The notes beneath the pieces are model-generated. The model had not been told where the DNA came from, did no database searches, and saw only the letters and a list, made by a program, of their open reading frames with translations. Of a stretch of DNA of 64,000 bases, positions 54,447 to 63,996 are shown in pieces. Both the position numbers and the translations under genes were made by a program. Position 1 is the stretch's first letter. Each line of letters opens with the position of its first letter. The DNA comes from Acholeplasma equirhinis (GTDB lineage Bacteria; Bacillota_I; Bacilli_A; Acholeplasmatales; Acholeplasmataceae): assembly GCF_017052655.1 (NCBI RefSeq), contig NZ_JAFIDC010000001.1:992001-1056000 (forward strand). Direction: 5' to 3'.

Positions 54447-55579
54447 ATATATTTTCTTTCATAGTCTGAAATTTCAACAAGTTGGAATGTTTGATCATCT
54501 TCATATTCAACTAAAACATCGTTTTTAGGAATATCTGTTAACATTTTTGCATAAGCATTAAACGTTAACTTCTGACGATTCTTTAAAATCTGTTTATGTA
54601 TGTCTTTTACTAGATGTTTTTTGTACCCTGGAACAAGTATGCCTGAGAAAAATTCTGCAACCGCACCAGAGCCATATGAGAACATACCGATACGGTCTTT
54701 AGATTTAAGTTTTCCATTTTCCAGTAATGAAATCAGTGATAAATAAAGTGAACCTGTATAAATATTACCAACTTCTTTATTGTAGGTTGTTGAGTATTCA
54801 AAGTTTTTGAATAACTCAGGGTGTGTACTTAATTTGGCAATTGTTTGAAGACTTCTTAATCCAATTTTGGTATATGGAATATGGAATGTCATTGCTTTAA
54901 AATCAGCGAGTGTTAATCCTGATTTTTCTTGGTATTTCTCAAATGTTGTTTTAAAGAATGCTTTATATTGTTCGTTTGAGAAATGCCCATCAACAAGTGC
55001 ATAGTCCATAGTGACTGGTCGCCAGAAATCGTAGATATTTGATGTATTGAACGCATAGGTGTTCTCTAATACTAAAATCTTTGGTTTTTTAGTGATAAGC
55101 ATTGCGACTGCACCAGCACCTTGTGTTGGTTCACCGTCAGTTTCAAGTCCATATCTTGCGATATCAGATCCAACAACTAATACTTTAGAATTTGGATTTT
55201 GAAGGATATGTCCTTTTGCAAAATATAGTGCAATCGTTGCTGAATAGCAAGCTTGTTTAAGTTCAATTGCACGAATCTCTGATTTTAAGTTTAAAAGCTG
55301 AGCTAGATTTGTTGCAGCTGCTTTTGAATGGTCAATTCCACTTTCAGTTGCAAATAAAACTAAATCAATATCTTTCTTATCTTCTTCGGTTAATATGTTT
55401 GATGCTGCATTTGCAGCCATTGATACAATATCTTGGTTGATAGGAGCTACTGCCATTTTATTTTGGAGTAAGCCGTTGGTATATTTTAGGGGATCTGCAC
55501 CACGTGCCTCTGCGAGTGTTGCGAGTGATAAATAATATTTAGGCACGAAAAATGAGATTTTACTAATTCCTATTTTCAT
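54434..55579 (-). CDS. mvaS: Hydroxymethylglutaryl-CoA synthase
   Basis: Mevalonate pathway enzyme of 381 residues joining acetyl-CoA and acetoacetyl-CoA. Catalytic Glu in ATESGID near 80, Cys in ELKQACYSAT near 111, His in FHIPYTK near 230, and GYGSGAVAEFFSG-like FSYGSGAVAEFF near 305. AAAGGAG precedes the ATG. Divergent from mvaA with a 106-nt shared promoter region. Supplies isoprenoids and carotenoids in Acholeplasma-like cells. Confidence 0.96.
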   Translation of the reverse strand: MKIGISKISFFVPKYYLSLATLAEARGADPLKYTNGLLQNKMAVAPINQDIVSMAANAASNILTEEDKKDIDLVLFATESGIDHSKAAATNLAQLLNLKSEIRAIELKQACYSATIALYFAKGHILQNPNSKVLVVGSDIARYGLETDGEPTQGAGAVAMLITKKPKILVLENTYAFNTSNIYDFWRPVTMDYALVDGHFSNEQYKAFFKTTFEKYQEKSGLTLADFKAMTFHIPYTKIGLRSLQTIAKLSTHPELFKNFEYSTTYNKEVGNIYTGSLYLSLISLLENGKLKSKDRIGMFSYGSGAVAEFFSGILVPGYKKHLVKDIHKQILKNRQKLTFNAYAKMLTDIPKNDVLVEYEDDQTFQLVEISDYERKYMKKA

Positions 55580-55685
55580 TACGAACTCCTTTGGTGCTTC
55601 GTTCTTGCAAAAAAATTATACCACAATTAAACCTTATTTTGAGCCAAATATCGTGATATAATGTGATGTAGCGAGGTTATTTGAT

Positions 55686-56909
55686 ATGTCTAAATCATTT
55701 AAACAATTTTATAAGAAATCTATCAAAGATAGAATTCTCGCATTGAAAGATGAAAACCTTTATGATGAGTCACTTGATTTATCAACAGATCCTGAGGTTT
55801 TTAATCATATCATAGAAAACTATGTCACAACCTATGAACTTGGACTTGGGGTTGCTCCAGACTTTTTAATTGAAGGTAAATATTTCAATATACCGATGGT
55901 AACTGAAGAGCCTTCAGTTGTTGCAGGTGCTACGCATGCTGCTAAAATTATCGAACGAAATGGTGGTTTCAAAATTGAATCCATTAAGCGTTCAATGATT
56001 GGTCAAATCATTTTTAGAGATGTCTCTGACTTTGAAAAGTTAGCATCAATTATTAAAACCGAAGAACAACACTTGCATCAATTAGCTAAAGAAGCACATC
56101 CTGATATTTATAAATTCGGTGGTGGCCTCAAATCATTTAAACTTGAACAAAAAGAATTTGAATTTGCATGTTTAAATTTAGTTGTTGATACTAAAGATGC
56201 AATGGGTGCTAATACCGTTAATACAATTCTTGAAAGATTAACTGTTCACTTTAGAGAAAATCATCAATTAAATGTCTTAATGGCAATTCTTTCAAATCTT
56301 GCAACTGAAAGTTTAGTCTCTGCTTCTGTCACAATCGACCCTAGAACTTTAAAAGGTGACATAAATACTGCAAAAGCTATCGCTGATGCATCCCTTTATG
56401 CATCAATTGATCCATATCGTGCAACCACACACAACAAAGGTATCATGAATGGTGTAACTGCATTAATGCTTGCAACGGGTAATGATACAAGAGCGGTTGA
56501 AGCTGGTGCACATGCTTTTGCAGCAATTACTGGTAAATATCAACCACTTGCAAAGTGGACTTTAGAAAACTCAAAACTTATCGGTAGAATCACAATACCT
56601 TTAAACATCGGAATCATTGGTGGCTCCATGAACATTCTACCTAAAGTAAAACTTTCAAGAAAAATATTAAATATTCAAACAGCTGAGGAATTAATGAAAG
56701 TTACTGCATGTCTAGGACTTGCACAAAACTTTGCAGCACTTTATGCGTTAACGACCGATGGTATTAATCGTGGTCATATGCGTTTACATGCAAGAAATAT
56801 TGCACTAGAGGCTGGTGCATCAAAAGAACAAATTGAAGAAGTTGTTCAATACTTAATTGAATCTAATTCGATATCTTTAGAAAAAGCTTTAGAATTCTTA
56901 AAAAAATAA
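55686..56909 (+). CDS. mvaA: Hydroxymethylglutaryl-CoA reductase, class II
   Basis: Enzyme of 407 residues making mevalonate. Catalytic Glu in TEEPSVVAGATHAAK, DAMGANTVNTILE (Asp and substrate site) near 178, the nucleotide-binding region about 120-220, and a C-terminal His in RGHMRLHARNIAL. Lack of membrane segments and the length mark the bacterial class II form. GAGG precedes the ATG. Confidence 0.96.
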   Translation: MSKSFKQFYKKSIKDRILALKDENLYDESLDLSTDPEVFNHIIENYVTTYELGLGVAPDFLIEGKYFNIPMVTEEPSVVAGATHAAKIIERNGGFKIESIKRSMIGQIIFRDVSDFEKLASIIKTEEQHLHQLAKEAHPDIYKFGGGLKSFKLEQKEFEFACLNLVVDTKDAMGANTVNTILERLTVHFRENHQLNVLMAILSNLATESLVSASVTIDPRTLKGDINTAKAIADASLYASIDPYRATTHNKGIMNGVTALMLATGNDTRAVEAGAHAFAAITGKYQPLAKWTLENSKLIGRITIPLNIGIIGGSMNILPKVKLSRKILNIQTAEELMKVTACLGLAQNFAALYALTTDGINRGHMRLHARNIALEAGASKEQIEEVVQYLIESNSISLEKALEFLKK

Positions 56910-56927
56910 CATCTCGCAAGAGGTGTT
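56908..56927. terminator. Terminator after mvaA
   Basis: AACATCTC, GCAA loop, GAGGTGTT (one G-T pair) then a T-rich tail; lies between convergent genes and overlaps the mvaA stop. Confidence 0.85.
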
Positions 56928-56952
56928 ATTTTTCTTTTTAATCTATTCTTTT

Positions 56953-57930
56953 TTACAATTTGAATTCAGGATATCTTTGATGGAAAGCACTCTTTGCAAG
57001 TAACATACTTTTTAAATCAGTTAGTATATGATAAAGTAATGCTCTTGTTTCAAATTCACTTCTTGTTTTAGGTAGGTTTTGTGCTTTAAACTTTTCAATT
57101 AACGTATTTAATTTTTCCATTTGGAAATCAGCTTTATTTTCATCGCCAATATCTAAAACTAAATCTTTAATATATTCACTTATTTCTAATTGATGTTTAT
57201 GAAATTCAGTTAATCTAAATGCACTTTGATACATATGATTCATGTAATTCAATTGATTACGTCTCATATAAAGGTATGCAACATAAGATAGTTCATTTGA
57301 GAAGACTCTATTTTTGTCTTCTTTTTCTGCTTTCTCAATTTCTTGATAAATCTTTTGACCCATCTTTTCAAAGTGTGTTTTAAAGTCATCAAAATCTTTT
57401 TCTTGTGAAAGGACAATGGATAACATAAATAAATGGTCTTGCATCAACTGATCAATTTTAATAATTTCAGATGTTATCTTCTTTAACCAAAACTCGGGAA
57501 AGAGTGTATTGACTGCAAGTGATGAAATAACTGCAACTGTAATAATTAGGATTTCTTCTAATAAGAACATGACATCAAATTGACCAAGTGAATACACATG
57601 ATTCACAAGTACAATACCGGGAATCATACCAATCTCAATCTTACCTAGATAAGATAACAGTGCAAATAAGAATAAGAATATAACAAATGTATAGAGTTCA
57701 AATCCTAGTAGGACAAATAATAACGTTGATAAGAGTAAAGCCATAACAACATCTATATATCTTTTAACACCTAAAACTAAAGAATCTTTCTTTGTTGGTG
57801 ATACACAAAGGATTGCCAGTATACCAACTAAAAGATAATTAGAGATTCCAAGTAAGAATGCAATTAGTGCTGCAATGAAACCTACACATACGATTTTAAG
57901 TGAGGTCCATAGGATTTGTTTTAAATTCAT
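56953..57930 (-). CDS. Aromatic acid exporter family (ArAE/FUSC-like) membrane protein
   Basis: Protein of 325 residues. Five or six transmembrane segments in the first 145 residues (VGFIAALIAFLLGISNYLLVGILAILCV onward), then a soluble helical C-terminal half of about 180 residues. This is the layout of the short Firmicutes ArAE/DUF939 proteins. Its ATG overlaps the aroC stop (ATGA), so it is the last gene of the aromatic operon. Export of aromatic acids or pathway intermediates is suggested by position only. Confidence 0.75.
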   Translation of the reverse strand: MNLKQILWTSLKIVCVGFIAALIAFLLGISNYLLVGILAILCVSPTKKDSLVLGVKRYIDVVMALLLSTLLFVLLGFELYTFVIFLFLFALLSYLGKIEIGMIPGIVLVNHVYSLGQFDVMFLLEEILIITVAVISSLAVNTLFPEFWLKKITSEIIKIDQLMQDHLFMLSIVLSQEKDFDDFKTHFEKMGQKIYQEIEKAEKEDKNRVFSNELSYVAYLYMRRNQLNYMNHMYQSAFRLTEFHKHQLEISEYIKDLVLDIGDENKADFQMEKLNTLIEKFKAQNLPKTRSEFETRALLYHILTDLKSMLLAKSAFHQRYPEFKL

Positions 57931-58913
57931 TTATATACCTTGTTCCATAAGAATAAATCAGCTAAAACGATCGCAAGTGCATTCTCAACAACAATACCTG
58001 CACGACGTACAATTGCAACATCGTGTCTGCCACCAACTTGGAATGCTTGTTTTTCTTTAGATTCCATGTTGAATGAGGTTTGAGTTTTAGCAATACTACT
58101 TGTTGGTTTAACAAATACTTTTACAACAATATCATTACCGTTTGAAATACCACCTGATACGCCACCTGAGTGATTGGTTAATGTTTTTCCTGTCTCATCT
58201 TCATAGACATCATTAAACCATGAACCAAACTGATTAACACCATCAAAACCAGTACCAATTTCAACACCTTTAACAGCAGGAATTGAAAACATCATTTGGC
58301 CGATTTTACTATCAAGTTTTTCAAACATTGGTTCACCAAGCCCAACCGGAACGCCTTTAACTGTTACTTCTATGATACCACCAACTGACTCACCTTTATT
58401 CTTCACTTCTTCAAGATATTCATCAATTTTACTCATATCTTTTAAAGTACCAATTTGAACAAGCTTATTTGAAAACTCAAAAGGCATCATTTGCTTAGCA
58501 ATAGCACCCGCAACAACAATTGGAGTTGTTAAGCGCCCTGAAAATCTACCACCACCACGGTAATCATGAAAACCATTATATTTAACTGAGGCAACATAAT
58601 CCGCGTGACCTGGACGTGGTTGTTTAACTAAATGAGAGTAGTCTTTTGATTGTACATTTTCATTTTTAATCATGACATGAATTGGAGAACCTGTAGCAAC
58701 ATCATTAAAAATACCAGATGTTACAATCAATTCATCTTTTTCAATACGTGGTGTTGTACCAACTGCACCAGGACGTCTTTTTGCGAGATCTTCATTGACT
58801 TTATCCCAGTCAATTTTCAAACCTGGTAAAACCCCATCAATAACGCATCCAATTGCATCTTGATGCGATTCTCCATAAATTGTTACTTTAAATAAAGTTC
58901 CGAAACTATTCAT
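57927..58913 (-). CDS. aroC: Chorismate synthase
   Basis: FMN-dependent enzyme of 328 residues, final step to chorismate. FGTLFKVTIYGESHQDAIGCVIDG at the N-terminus, RPGHADY, and GGGRFSGRLT near 125. Somewhat shorter than the usual 350-390. Coupled to aroE by a 4-nt overlap. Confidence 0.96.
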   Translation of the reverse strand: MNSFGTLFKVTIYGESHQDAIGCVIDGVLPGLKIDWDKVNEDLAKRRPGAVGTTPRIEKDELIVTSGIFNDVATGSPIHVMIKNENVQSKDYSHLVKQPRPGHADYVASVKYNGFHDYRGGGRFSGRLTTPIVVAGAIAKQMMPFEFSNKLVQIGTLKDMSKIDEYLEEVKNKGESVGGIIEVTVKGVPVGLGEPMFEKLDSKIGQMMFSIPAVKGVEIGTGFDGVNQFGSWFNDVYEDETGKTLTNHSGGVSGGISNGNDIVVKVFVKPTSSIAKTQTSFNMESKEKQAFQVGGRHDVAIVRRAGIVVENALAIVLADLFLWNKVYK

Positions 58914-59686
58914 ATTAAATTCCCCCTCATTAACTCAATGAGTTCGTCACTCACTGATAGATTTTTTTGATGCCAAATGCTTTCTGCTTTAACCGCTTGT
59001 ATGATTAACATATCTAGTCCATTAAATGCAACTTTAGCATCTTTCATCAATTTAGTTTCTGATGGATTATAAATTAAATCAAATACAATTTTATCTTTTA
59101 CAAGTGATTGATCAAGTGGTGATTCATCTACATTAGGATACATTCCAACTGGTGTTGAATTCACGATGATATCATAATCTTTAGGCTTTAACATATCATA
59201 TGTTATGACATCACCAAAATTAGCATCACTGCGTTTTGTTCTTGATACAACTTTAGGTTCAATACCTAAATCTTTGAATACATGGTAACACGCTTTAGCA
59301 GCACCACCAGTACCTAAAATAATCACTCTTTTATCTTTTAAATCTATTTTACTTCTTTCAAGTAATCCTAAAAAACCATCATAGTCCGTATTATCACCAA
59401 CAAGTTTAGAATCTTTCAAGTAAATGGTATTAACAGCACCTATTTTTTTAGCTTTATCTGTTAATAAATCTAAAAGTGGAATCACTGTTTCTTTATGTGG
59501 GATTGTCACATTCACACCATCTAATTTTCCAGATTTGATATCATCTAAGACTTTCTTAATACCTTCTACTTTTATAGGCATTAATGAAAAACTTAAAGGT
59601 AGTTGATAATAGTTTTTGATGACCTCATGAATGATTGGTGATTTCGAATGCGATACAGGATATCCAATCAATCCAAATCTTTTCAT
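58910..59686 (-). CDS. aroE: Shikimate dehydrogenase
   Basis: NADP-dependent enzyme of 258 residues reducing 3-dehydroshikimate. Substrate motif GYPVSHSKSPIIHE near residue 7, NVTIPHKE with catalytic Lys near 60, NTDYDGF, and nucleotide loop LGTGGAAKAC near 125. ATGA overlaps with both neighbours. Confidence 0.95.
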   Translation of the reverse strand: MKRFGLIGYPVSHSKSPIIHEVIKNYYQLPLSFSLMPIKVEGIKKVLDDIKSGKLDGVNVTIPHKETVIPLLDLLTDKAKKIGAVNTIYLKDSKLVGDNTDYDGFLGLLERSKIDLKDKRVIILGTGGAAKACYHVFKDLGIEPKVVSRTKRSDANFGDVITYDMLKPKDYDIIVNSTPVGMYPNVDESPLDQSLVKDKIVFDLIYNPSETKLMKDAKVAFNGLDMLIIQAVKAESIWHQKNLSVSDELIELMRGNLI

Positions 59687-59940
59687 TTTTCCATTTCCTT
59701 TGAAATATCCATAAAGAGTTTGAAGATTCTTTCATAGTATGGCCAATCTTCCTTTTTTTGTACGAGCTTTTCTTTTGTTGCTAGTACAAACTTTTCTCTT
59801 TCAGGATCGAATATTGGTAAATTGTTTTCTTTCTTGTAGTGTCCAATTTCACGGACAAGTTTAAATCGTTCTTCTAACAACCTAACAAGTTCTTTATCTG
59901 TTTGGTCAATAGCAAGTCTTAAAGTTTCTAGTTTAGTCAT
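59683..59940 (-). CDS. Chorismate mutase, AroQ type
   Basis: All-helical enzyme of 85 residues turning chorismate into prephenate. LETLRLAIDQTDKELVRLLEERFKLVREIG and PIFDPEREKFVL carry the Arg, Lys and Glu/Asp expected of AroQ. Monofunctional. GGAGGT precedes the ATG within the end of aroA (8-nt overlap). Confidence 0.92.
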   Translation of the reverse strand: MTKLETLRLAIDQTDKELVRLLEERFKLVREIGHYKKENNLPIFDPEREKFVLATKEKLVQKKEDWPYYERIFKLFMDISKEMEK

Positions 59941-61177
59941 TTAGAATACCTCCTAAGGATTTAAAGACTTCAAAGAAAGTTGGATAACTCTTAGATACCA
60001 CTTTTTCATCATCTAAAGTTATTGGTCCGTCTGCTTTAATGGATGCAACTGCACATGCCATTGCAATTCTGTGATCGCCAAACGTATGGAGCGTCACATT
60101 GCCTTTTAAAGTTTTTTGGCCATATATTCTAACACTATCTTCATAAACATCCATCTTAACACCCATTTTTGTTAGATTTTCAACCATAGCTGCTAGACGG
60201 TCAGACTCTTTGATTCTTAGACGTGAAGCATTGGTAATCAATGTATCACCTTCTGATAATGCCCCGAGTACCATAAGAATAGGTCCAAGGTCTGGCGTTT
60301 GACCAAGATCAATTGTGATACCTTTAGTATTTGATGGATTAACTAAAAGACCTTCTTTAGTGAATTGAATGTCTCCACCCATTTTGATACAAAAGTCTAA
60401 AATGGCTTTATCACCTTGTAAACTATCTTCTCGTAAATTCTTTAATAATATCTTAGATCCTAATAAACCTGCTACAACAAAGAATGCTGCACCACTATAA
60501 TCACCTTCAACAGTTGCATCATGTGGCAAGTATTTCTGATTACCTGGAATGAAGAAACCATCATCATTTGATTCAATATGAATACCAAATTGTTTAATCA
60601 CATCGAGCGTTAAATCAACATAGCCTTTTGATTCAAGTGGTGAGGTTAAAACAATTTTAGAATCACCTTCAACTAAAGGTAGTGCATATAGTAGACCTGT
60701 AACAAACTGACTTGATACATTACCACTCATTTCATAGTTTCCTGATTTGAGTGGTCCAGAAACTGTAAGTGGTAAATAACTTGATTCAGGATGTGAAAAT
60801 AAGTATTTGTCTTTAAATATATCCTCATACACATTTTGAGGACGCTCTGGTAATTTTCCACGACCTGTGAAGGTAACTTCTTCATTTTGAAGCATTGCGA
60901 TTGGAATAAAAAATCTTAAGGTTGAACCTGATTCATGACAATCAATTAAATCATGCACTCTTTTCACTTTAGAACCTGTAACCTTAGAGCCTTCTACTTT
61001 AGCACCAAGTGCCATAACTGCAGCTTTGGTTGCCACTAAATCATCTGAGTCTAATACGTTATTGATATTTGAAACACCTTCAGCAAGTGAAGCTGCAATA
61101 ACGTATCTGTGTGATAAAGATTTAGATGAAACAACATGAACTGTTCCAGTTAATTTATTTGGTGTAATTTTAAGCAT
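59933..61177 (-). CDS. aroA: 3-phosphoshikimate 1-carboxyvinyltransferase (EPSP synthase)
   Basis: Enzyme of 414 residues. SKSLSHRYVIAASLAEG near the N-terminus (Lys and Arg of the active site), SGSTLRFFIPIAM, GNVSSQFVTGLLYALPL, and RLRIKESDRLAAM plus GDHRIAMA near the C-terminus. Start codon shares one base with the aroB stop (TAATG). Confidence 0.96.
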   Translation of the reverse strand: MLKITPNKLTGTVHVVSSKSLSHRYVIAASLAEGVSNINNVLDSDDLVATKAAVMALGAKVEGSKVTGSKVKRVHDLIDCHESGSTLRFFIPIAMLQNEEVTFTGRGKLPERPQNVYEDIFKDKYLFSHPESSYLPLTVSGPLKSGNYEMSGNVSSQFVTGLLYALPLVEGDSKIVLTSPLESKGYVDLTLDVIKQFGIHIESNDDGFFIPGNQKYLPHDATVEGDYSGAAFFVVAGLLGSKILLKNLREDSLQGDKAILDFCIKMGGDIQFTKEGLLVNPSNTKGITIDLGQTPDLGPILMVLGALSEGDTLITNASRLRIKESDRLAAMVENLTKMGVKMDVYEDSVRIYGQKTLKGNVTLHTFGDHRIAMACAVASIKADGPITLDDEKVVSKSYPTFFEVFKSLGGILND

Positions 61178-62175
61178 TAGAATTTAACTCCTTTTACAAT
61201 TTCTAGTTGTCCAATATCTTTAGCAAATACGAATCTAAGTCCATCTGCTAATTGTTTTTTATCTGTTGAAATTAAATGAATAAATTCATCTTTTTTATAG
61301 AGTGGTTCTTTAATTAATTGATGTTTGAATAACATCGCTTTAACTTCTTCATAAAGCCATTTAGGTGTATATCCTAATCTAACACCTTCTTCTAAACTAA
61401 GAATCATGCCATATGAAATAGCAAACCCGTGTTTAATTGAATAATCAAAATGTTTTTCAATGGCATGTCCAAATGTATGACCAAAGTTTAAATACATTCT
61501 GATATTTTCTTCAAATGGATCTTCAAGTACAATCTTTCGTTTAACTTCAATTGCTGCAATCAATTCTTTAATTGTTAATCTATCATGTTTCTTTAAGTAT
61601 TCAAATAAAGCTTTGTCATTGATAATAGCAGCTTTAATAACTTCTGCCATACCATTACGATATTCTACTTCTGGTAGTGTGTTTAAAAGCATTGGATCAA
61701 TATAAACTGCTTTAGGGTTTTTAAATACCCCTAAAAGGTTTTTACCTTCTTTAACATCAATACCAGTTTTTCCACCAATCGATGAATCGACCATAGCAAG
61801 TAAACTTGTAGGAATTTGAATGAATGGAACACCTCGATATAAAGTGCCTGCAACAAATCCTGCTAAATCTCCAATAACACCACCACCAAAAGCAACAAGT
61901 AAATGATTTCTTCTCATGCCATTTTGGATTAAGTATCTAGAAACAACTTCATATGTATGGAGTGATTTTGAATGTTCACCTGGTTCAACAATAACGAAAT
62001 CTATTTTAAAATCTTTTAATGTAGTTCTTAATTTAGATTCATAAAGTCTAATCAAATTTTTATCTGTAACAATAAAAATTCTATCGTTAGAATAGACCTT
62101 CTTTATCTCTTCTGCTAGATTATCGATTAAATTATTTTCAATTTTAATTTCGTAAGCATTAAGATTTAAGATCAT
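61177..62175 (-). CDS. aroB: 3-dehydroquinate synthase
   Basis: NAD- and metal-dependent enzyme of 332 residues cyclising DAHP. GGGVIGDLAGFVAGTLYRG near 98, QIPTSLLAMVDSSIGGKTG near 121, metal ligands in YRNGMAEVIK and LNFGHTFGHAIE. Overlaps tyrA by 17 nt. Confidence 0.97.
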   Translation of the reverse strand: MILNLNAYEIKIENNLIDNLAEEIKKVYSNDRIFIVTDKNLIRLYESKLRTTLKDFKIDFVIVEPGEHSKSLHTYEVVSRYLIQNGMRRNHLLVAFGGGVIGDLAGFVAGTLYRGVPFIQIPTSLLAMVDSSIGGKTGIDVKEGKNLLGVFKNPKAVYIDPMLLNTLPEVEYRNGMAEVIKAAIINDKALFEYLKKHDRLTIKELIAAIEVKRKIVLEDPFEENIRMYLNFGHTFGHAIEKHFDYSIKHGFAISYGMILSLEEGVRLGYTPKWLYEEVKAMLFKHQLIKEPLYKKDEFIHLISTDKKQLADGLRFVFAKDIGQLEIVKGVKF

Positions 62176-62989
62176 CGAATGCTAACCTCTTTTCTTTTGA
62201 AGTTCTCAATTCTTTCTTTAAAGTTTCAGCATCACTTTCGATAATGTCTCTTTTTAATTTTTGTAAAACTTCAATGAATTTATCCGTTTGTTTAACCAGT
62301 GCTTCTTTATTATCAATAAACAATTCAGTCCACATATCTTCATTGATTTTGGCAATTCTAGTTAAATCTCTAAATGAATCACCGGTTGCAAATTTAGTAT
62401 AGACTTCATCATCAGATAGCATCAACCCAACTGCAAGTAAATGGGTTAACTGAGAGGTATGTGCGATTAATTTATCGTGTGCTTCAGGTGTTAATTCAGT
62501 GATTCTACCAAATCCCATTTGTTCCCCTAAATCTTTAATCATTTTGATATCTTCTTTTGTTGATTTTTCAGTTGTAACAACTAGAAAGTTCGCTTTATTA
62601 AACATTGAGATATCACGGTTGAAATAACCCTTCTTTTCACGACCAGCCATTGGATGGTGTGAAACATAACGGATTGTTTCAGGTAGGATAGATAAAAGTT
62701 CTTTAACTAAATGAGTTTTCGTTCCAGCAATATCAGTAATGAGTTGTTGATTAAATAACTTTTTATGTTTTTCAACGAAGTGAACATTTTCTTTTGGATA
62801 GAGTGCCAAAATAACAAGTTCAGCATCTTTTAATTCATTTAAATTAGAAGACAAAATAACTCTATCTAATTTTGCTTGGAAGTTTACTTGTTCGTCTTGG
62901 TCAAAACCATGAACTTCATGACCAAGCAAAGTTAATTTTTCAGCATAGCTTGCCCCCATCAAGCCAAGCCCGACGATAAAGATTTTCAT
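62159..62989 (-). CDS. tyrA: Prephenate dehydrogenase
   Basis: Enzyme of 276 residues oxidising prephenate to 4-hydroxyphenylpyruvate for tyrosine. Rossmann loop GLGLMGASYAEKL at residues 7-19, active-site SHHPMAGREKKGY near 109, and HDKLIAHTSQLTHLLAVGL. No ACT domain, so feedback control must act elsewhere. ATGA overlap with the DAHP synthase gene. Confidence 0.95.
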   Translation of the reverse strand: MKIFIVGLGLMGASYAEKLTLLGHEVHGFDQDEQVNFQAKLDRVILSSNLNELKDAELVILALYPKENVHFVEKHKKLFNQQLITDIAGTKTHLVKELLSILPETIRYVSHHPMAGREKKGYFNRDISMFNKANFLVVTTEKSTKEDIKMIKDLGEQMGFGRITELTPEAHDKLIAHTSQLTHLLAVGLMLSDDEVYTKFATGDSFRDLTRIAKINEDMWTELFIDNKEALVKQTDKFIEVLQKLKRDIIESDAETLKKELRTSKEKRLAFDDLKS

Positions 62990-63996
62990 CTGACGATTTT
63001 CTTTTCAAGTACAGTAGACAGTTTTTCTAATTTGTCCATCATTGCACTGAATTGTTTAGGTTTTAAACTTTGTGGTCCATCAGAAAATGCACGTTCTGGA
63101 TCATGGTGCACTTCAACGATGATACCATCTGCACCAACAGCAAGTGATGCAAGTGATAAGGATTCAATCATTTCCCATTTACCAGCAGCATGTGATGGGT
63201 CTACAATCACTGGTAAGTGTGATAGTTCTCTGACTGCTAATACAGCAGAAATATCTAACGTATTTCTTGTATATTTTTCAAAGGTACGAATACCTCTTTC
63301 ACAAAGAATAACTTGTTCATTACCAGATGCCATAATGTATTCTGCACTCATTAACCATTCTTCAATGGTATTAGATAAACCACGTTTTAATAAAACTGGG
63401 ACATTGTATTTACCGATAGCTTTAAGTAAATCAAAGTTTTGCATATTACGTGCACCAATTTGGATGATATCCGTATATTTAACGAATTCCTCTAAATGTT
63501 CGGTACCCATAAGTTCAGTGACAATCGCCATGTCTAGTTTATCTGCGACTTTACGCATCATCTTTAATCCTTCGATACCTAAACCTTGGAATGCATATGG
63601 CGATGTTCTAGGTTTAAATACACCACCACGTAAGATTTTAGACCCAGCAGCTTTAACTGCTTCTGCAATAATGGTTAATTGTTCTTCAGATTCAACAGAG
63701 CATGGACCCGCCATAACAACAAATTCATCTGAACCAATTTTTACACCATTTTTTAAAGTGATAACTGTTGGTTCTTGACGGAATGCTTTACTTGCAAGTT
63801 TATATGGGCTAGAAATTCTAGTCACATTTTCAACACCTGCAAATACTTTGATTTGGTCAGGATCAAGTGATTTTGTATCACCTAAAATACCAAATAATAC
63901 GATTTCTGCTGATGAGGCATCTTTTATACCCAATCCTTTTTCTTTTAAGTAACTTTGGAGTTTCTCTAATTCCTCTTTAGTTACATTTTTCTTCAT
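62986..63996 (-). CDS. aroF: 3-deoxy-7-phosphoheptulonate synthase (type I beta, AroF)
   Basis: First enzyme of the pathway, 336 residues, joining PEP and erythrose-4-phosphate. An N-terminal ferredoxin-like regulatory domain (about 1-70, LGIKDASSAEIVLFGILGDTK) precedes the barrel. Barrel motifs: VVMAGPCSVESEEQ, GGVFKPRTSPYAFQGLG, IQIGARNMQN, PVIVDPSHAAGK. The start ATG is only 4 nt from the right edge, so its ribosome binding site and the operon promoter are outside the window. Confidence 0.96.
   Translation of the reverse strand: MKKNVTKEELEKLQSYLKEKGLGIKDASSAEIVLFGILGDTKSLDPDQIKVFAGVENVTRISSPYKLASKAFRQEPTVITLKNGVKIGSDEFVVMAGPCSVESEEQLTIIAEAVKAAGSKILRGGVFKPRTSPYAFQGLGIEGLKMMRKVADKLDMAIVTELMGTEHLEEFVKYTDIIQIGARNMQNFDLLKAIGKYNVPVLLKRGLSNTIEEWLMSAEYIMASGNEQVILCERGIRTFEKYTRNTLDISAVLAVRELSHLPVIVDPSHAAGKWEMIESLSLASLAVGADGIIVEVHHDPERAFSDGPQSLKPKQFSAMMDKLEKLSTVLEKKIVR

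Noticed and set aside
63032-63778. 248-codon open frame on the plus strand
   Set aside because: Fully antisense to aroF, Ser/Thr/Ile-rich shadow with no ribosome binding site and no family features.
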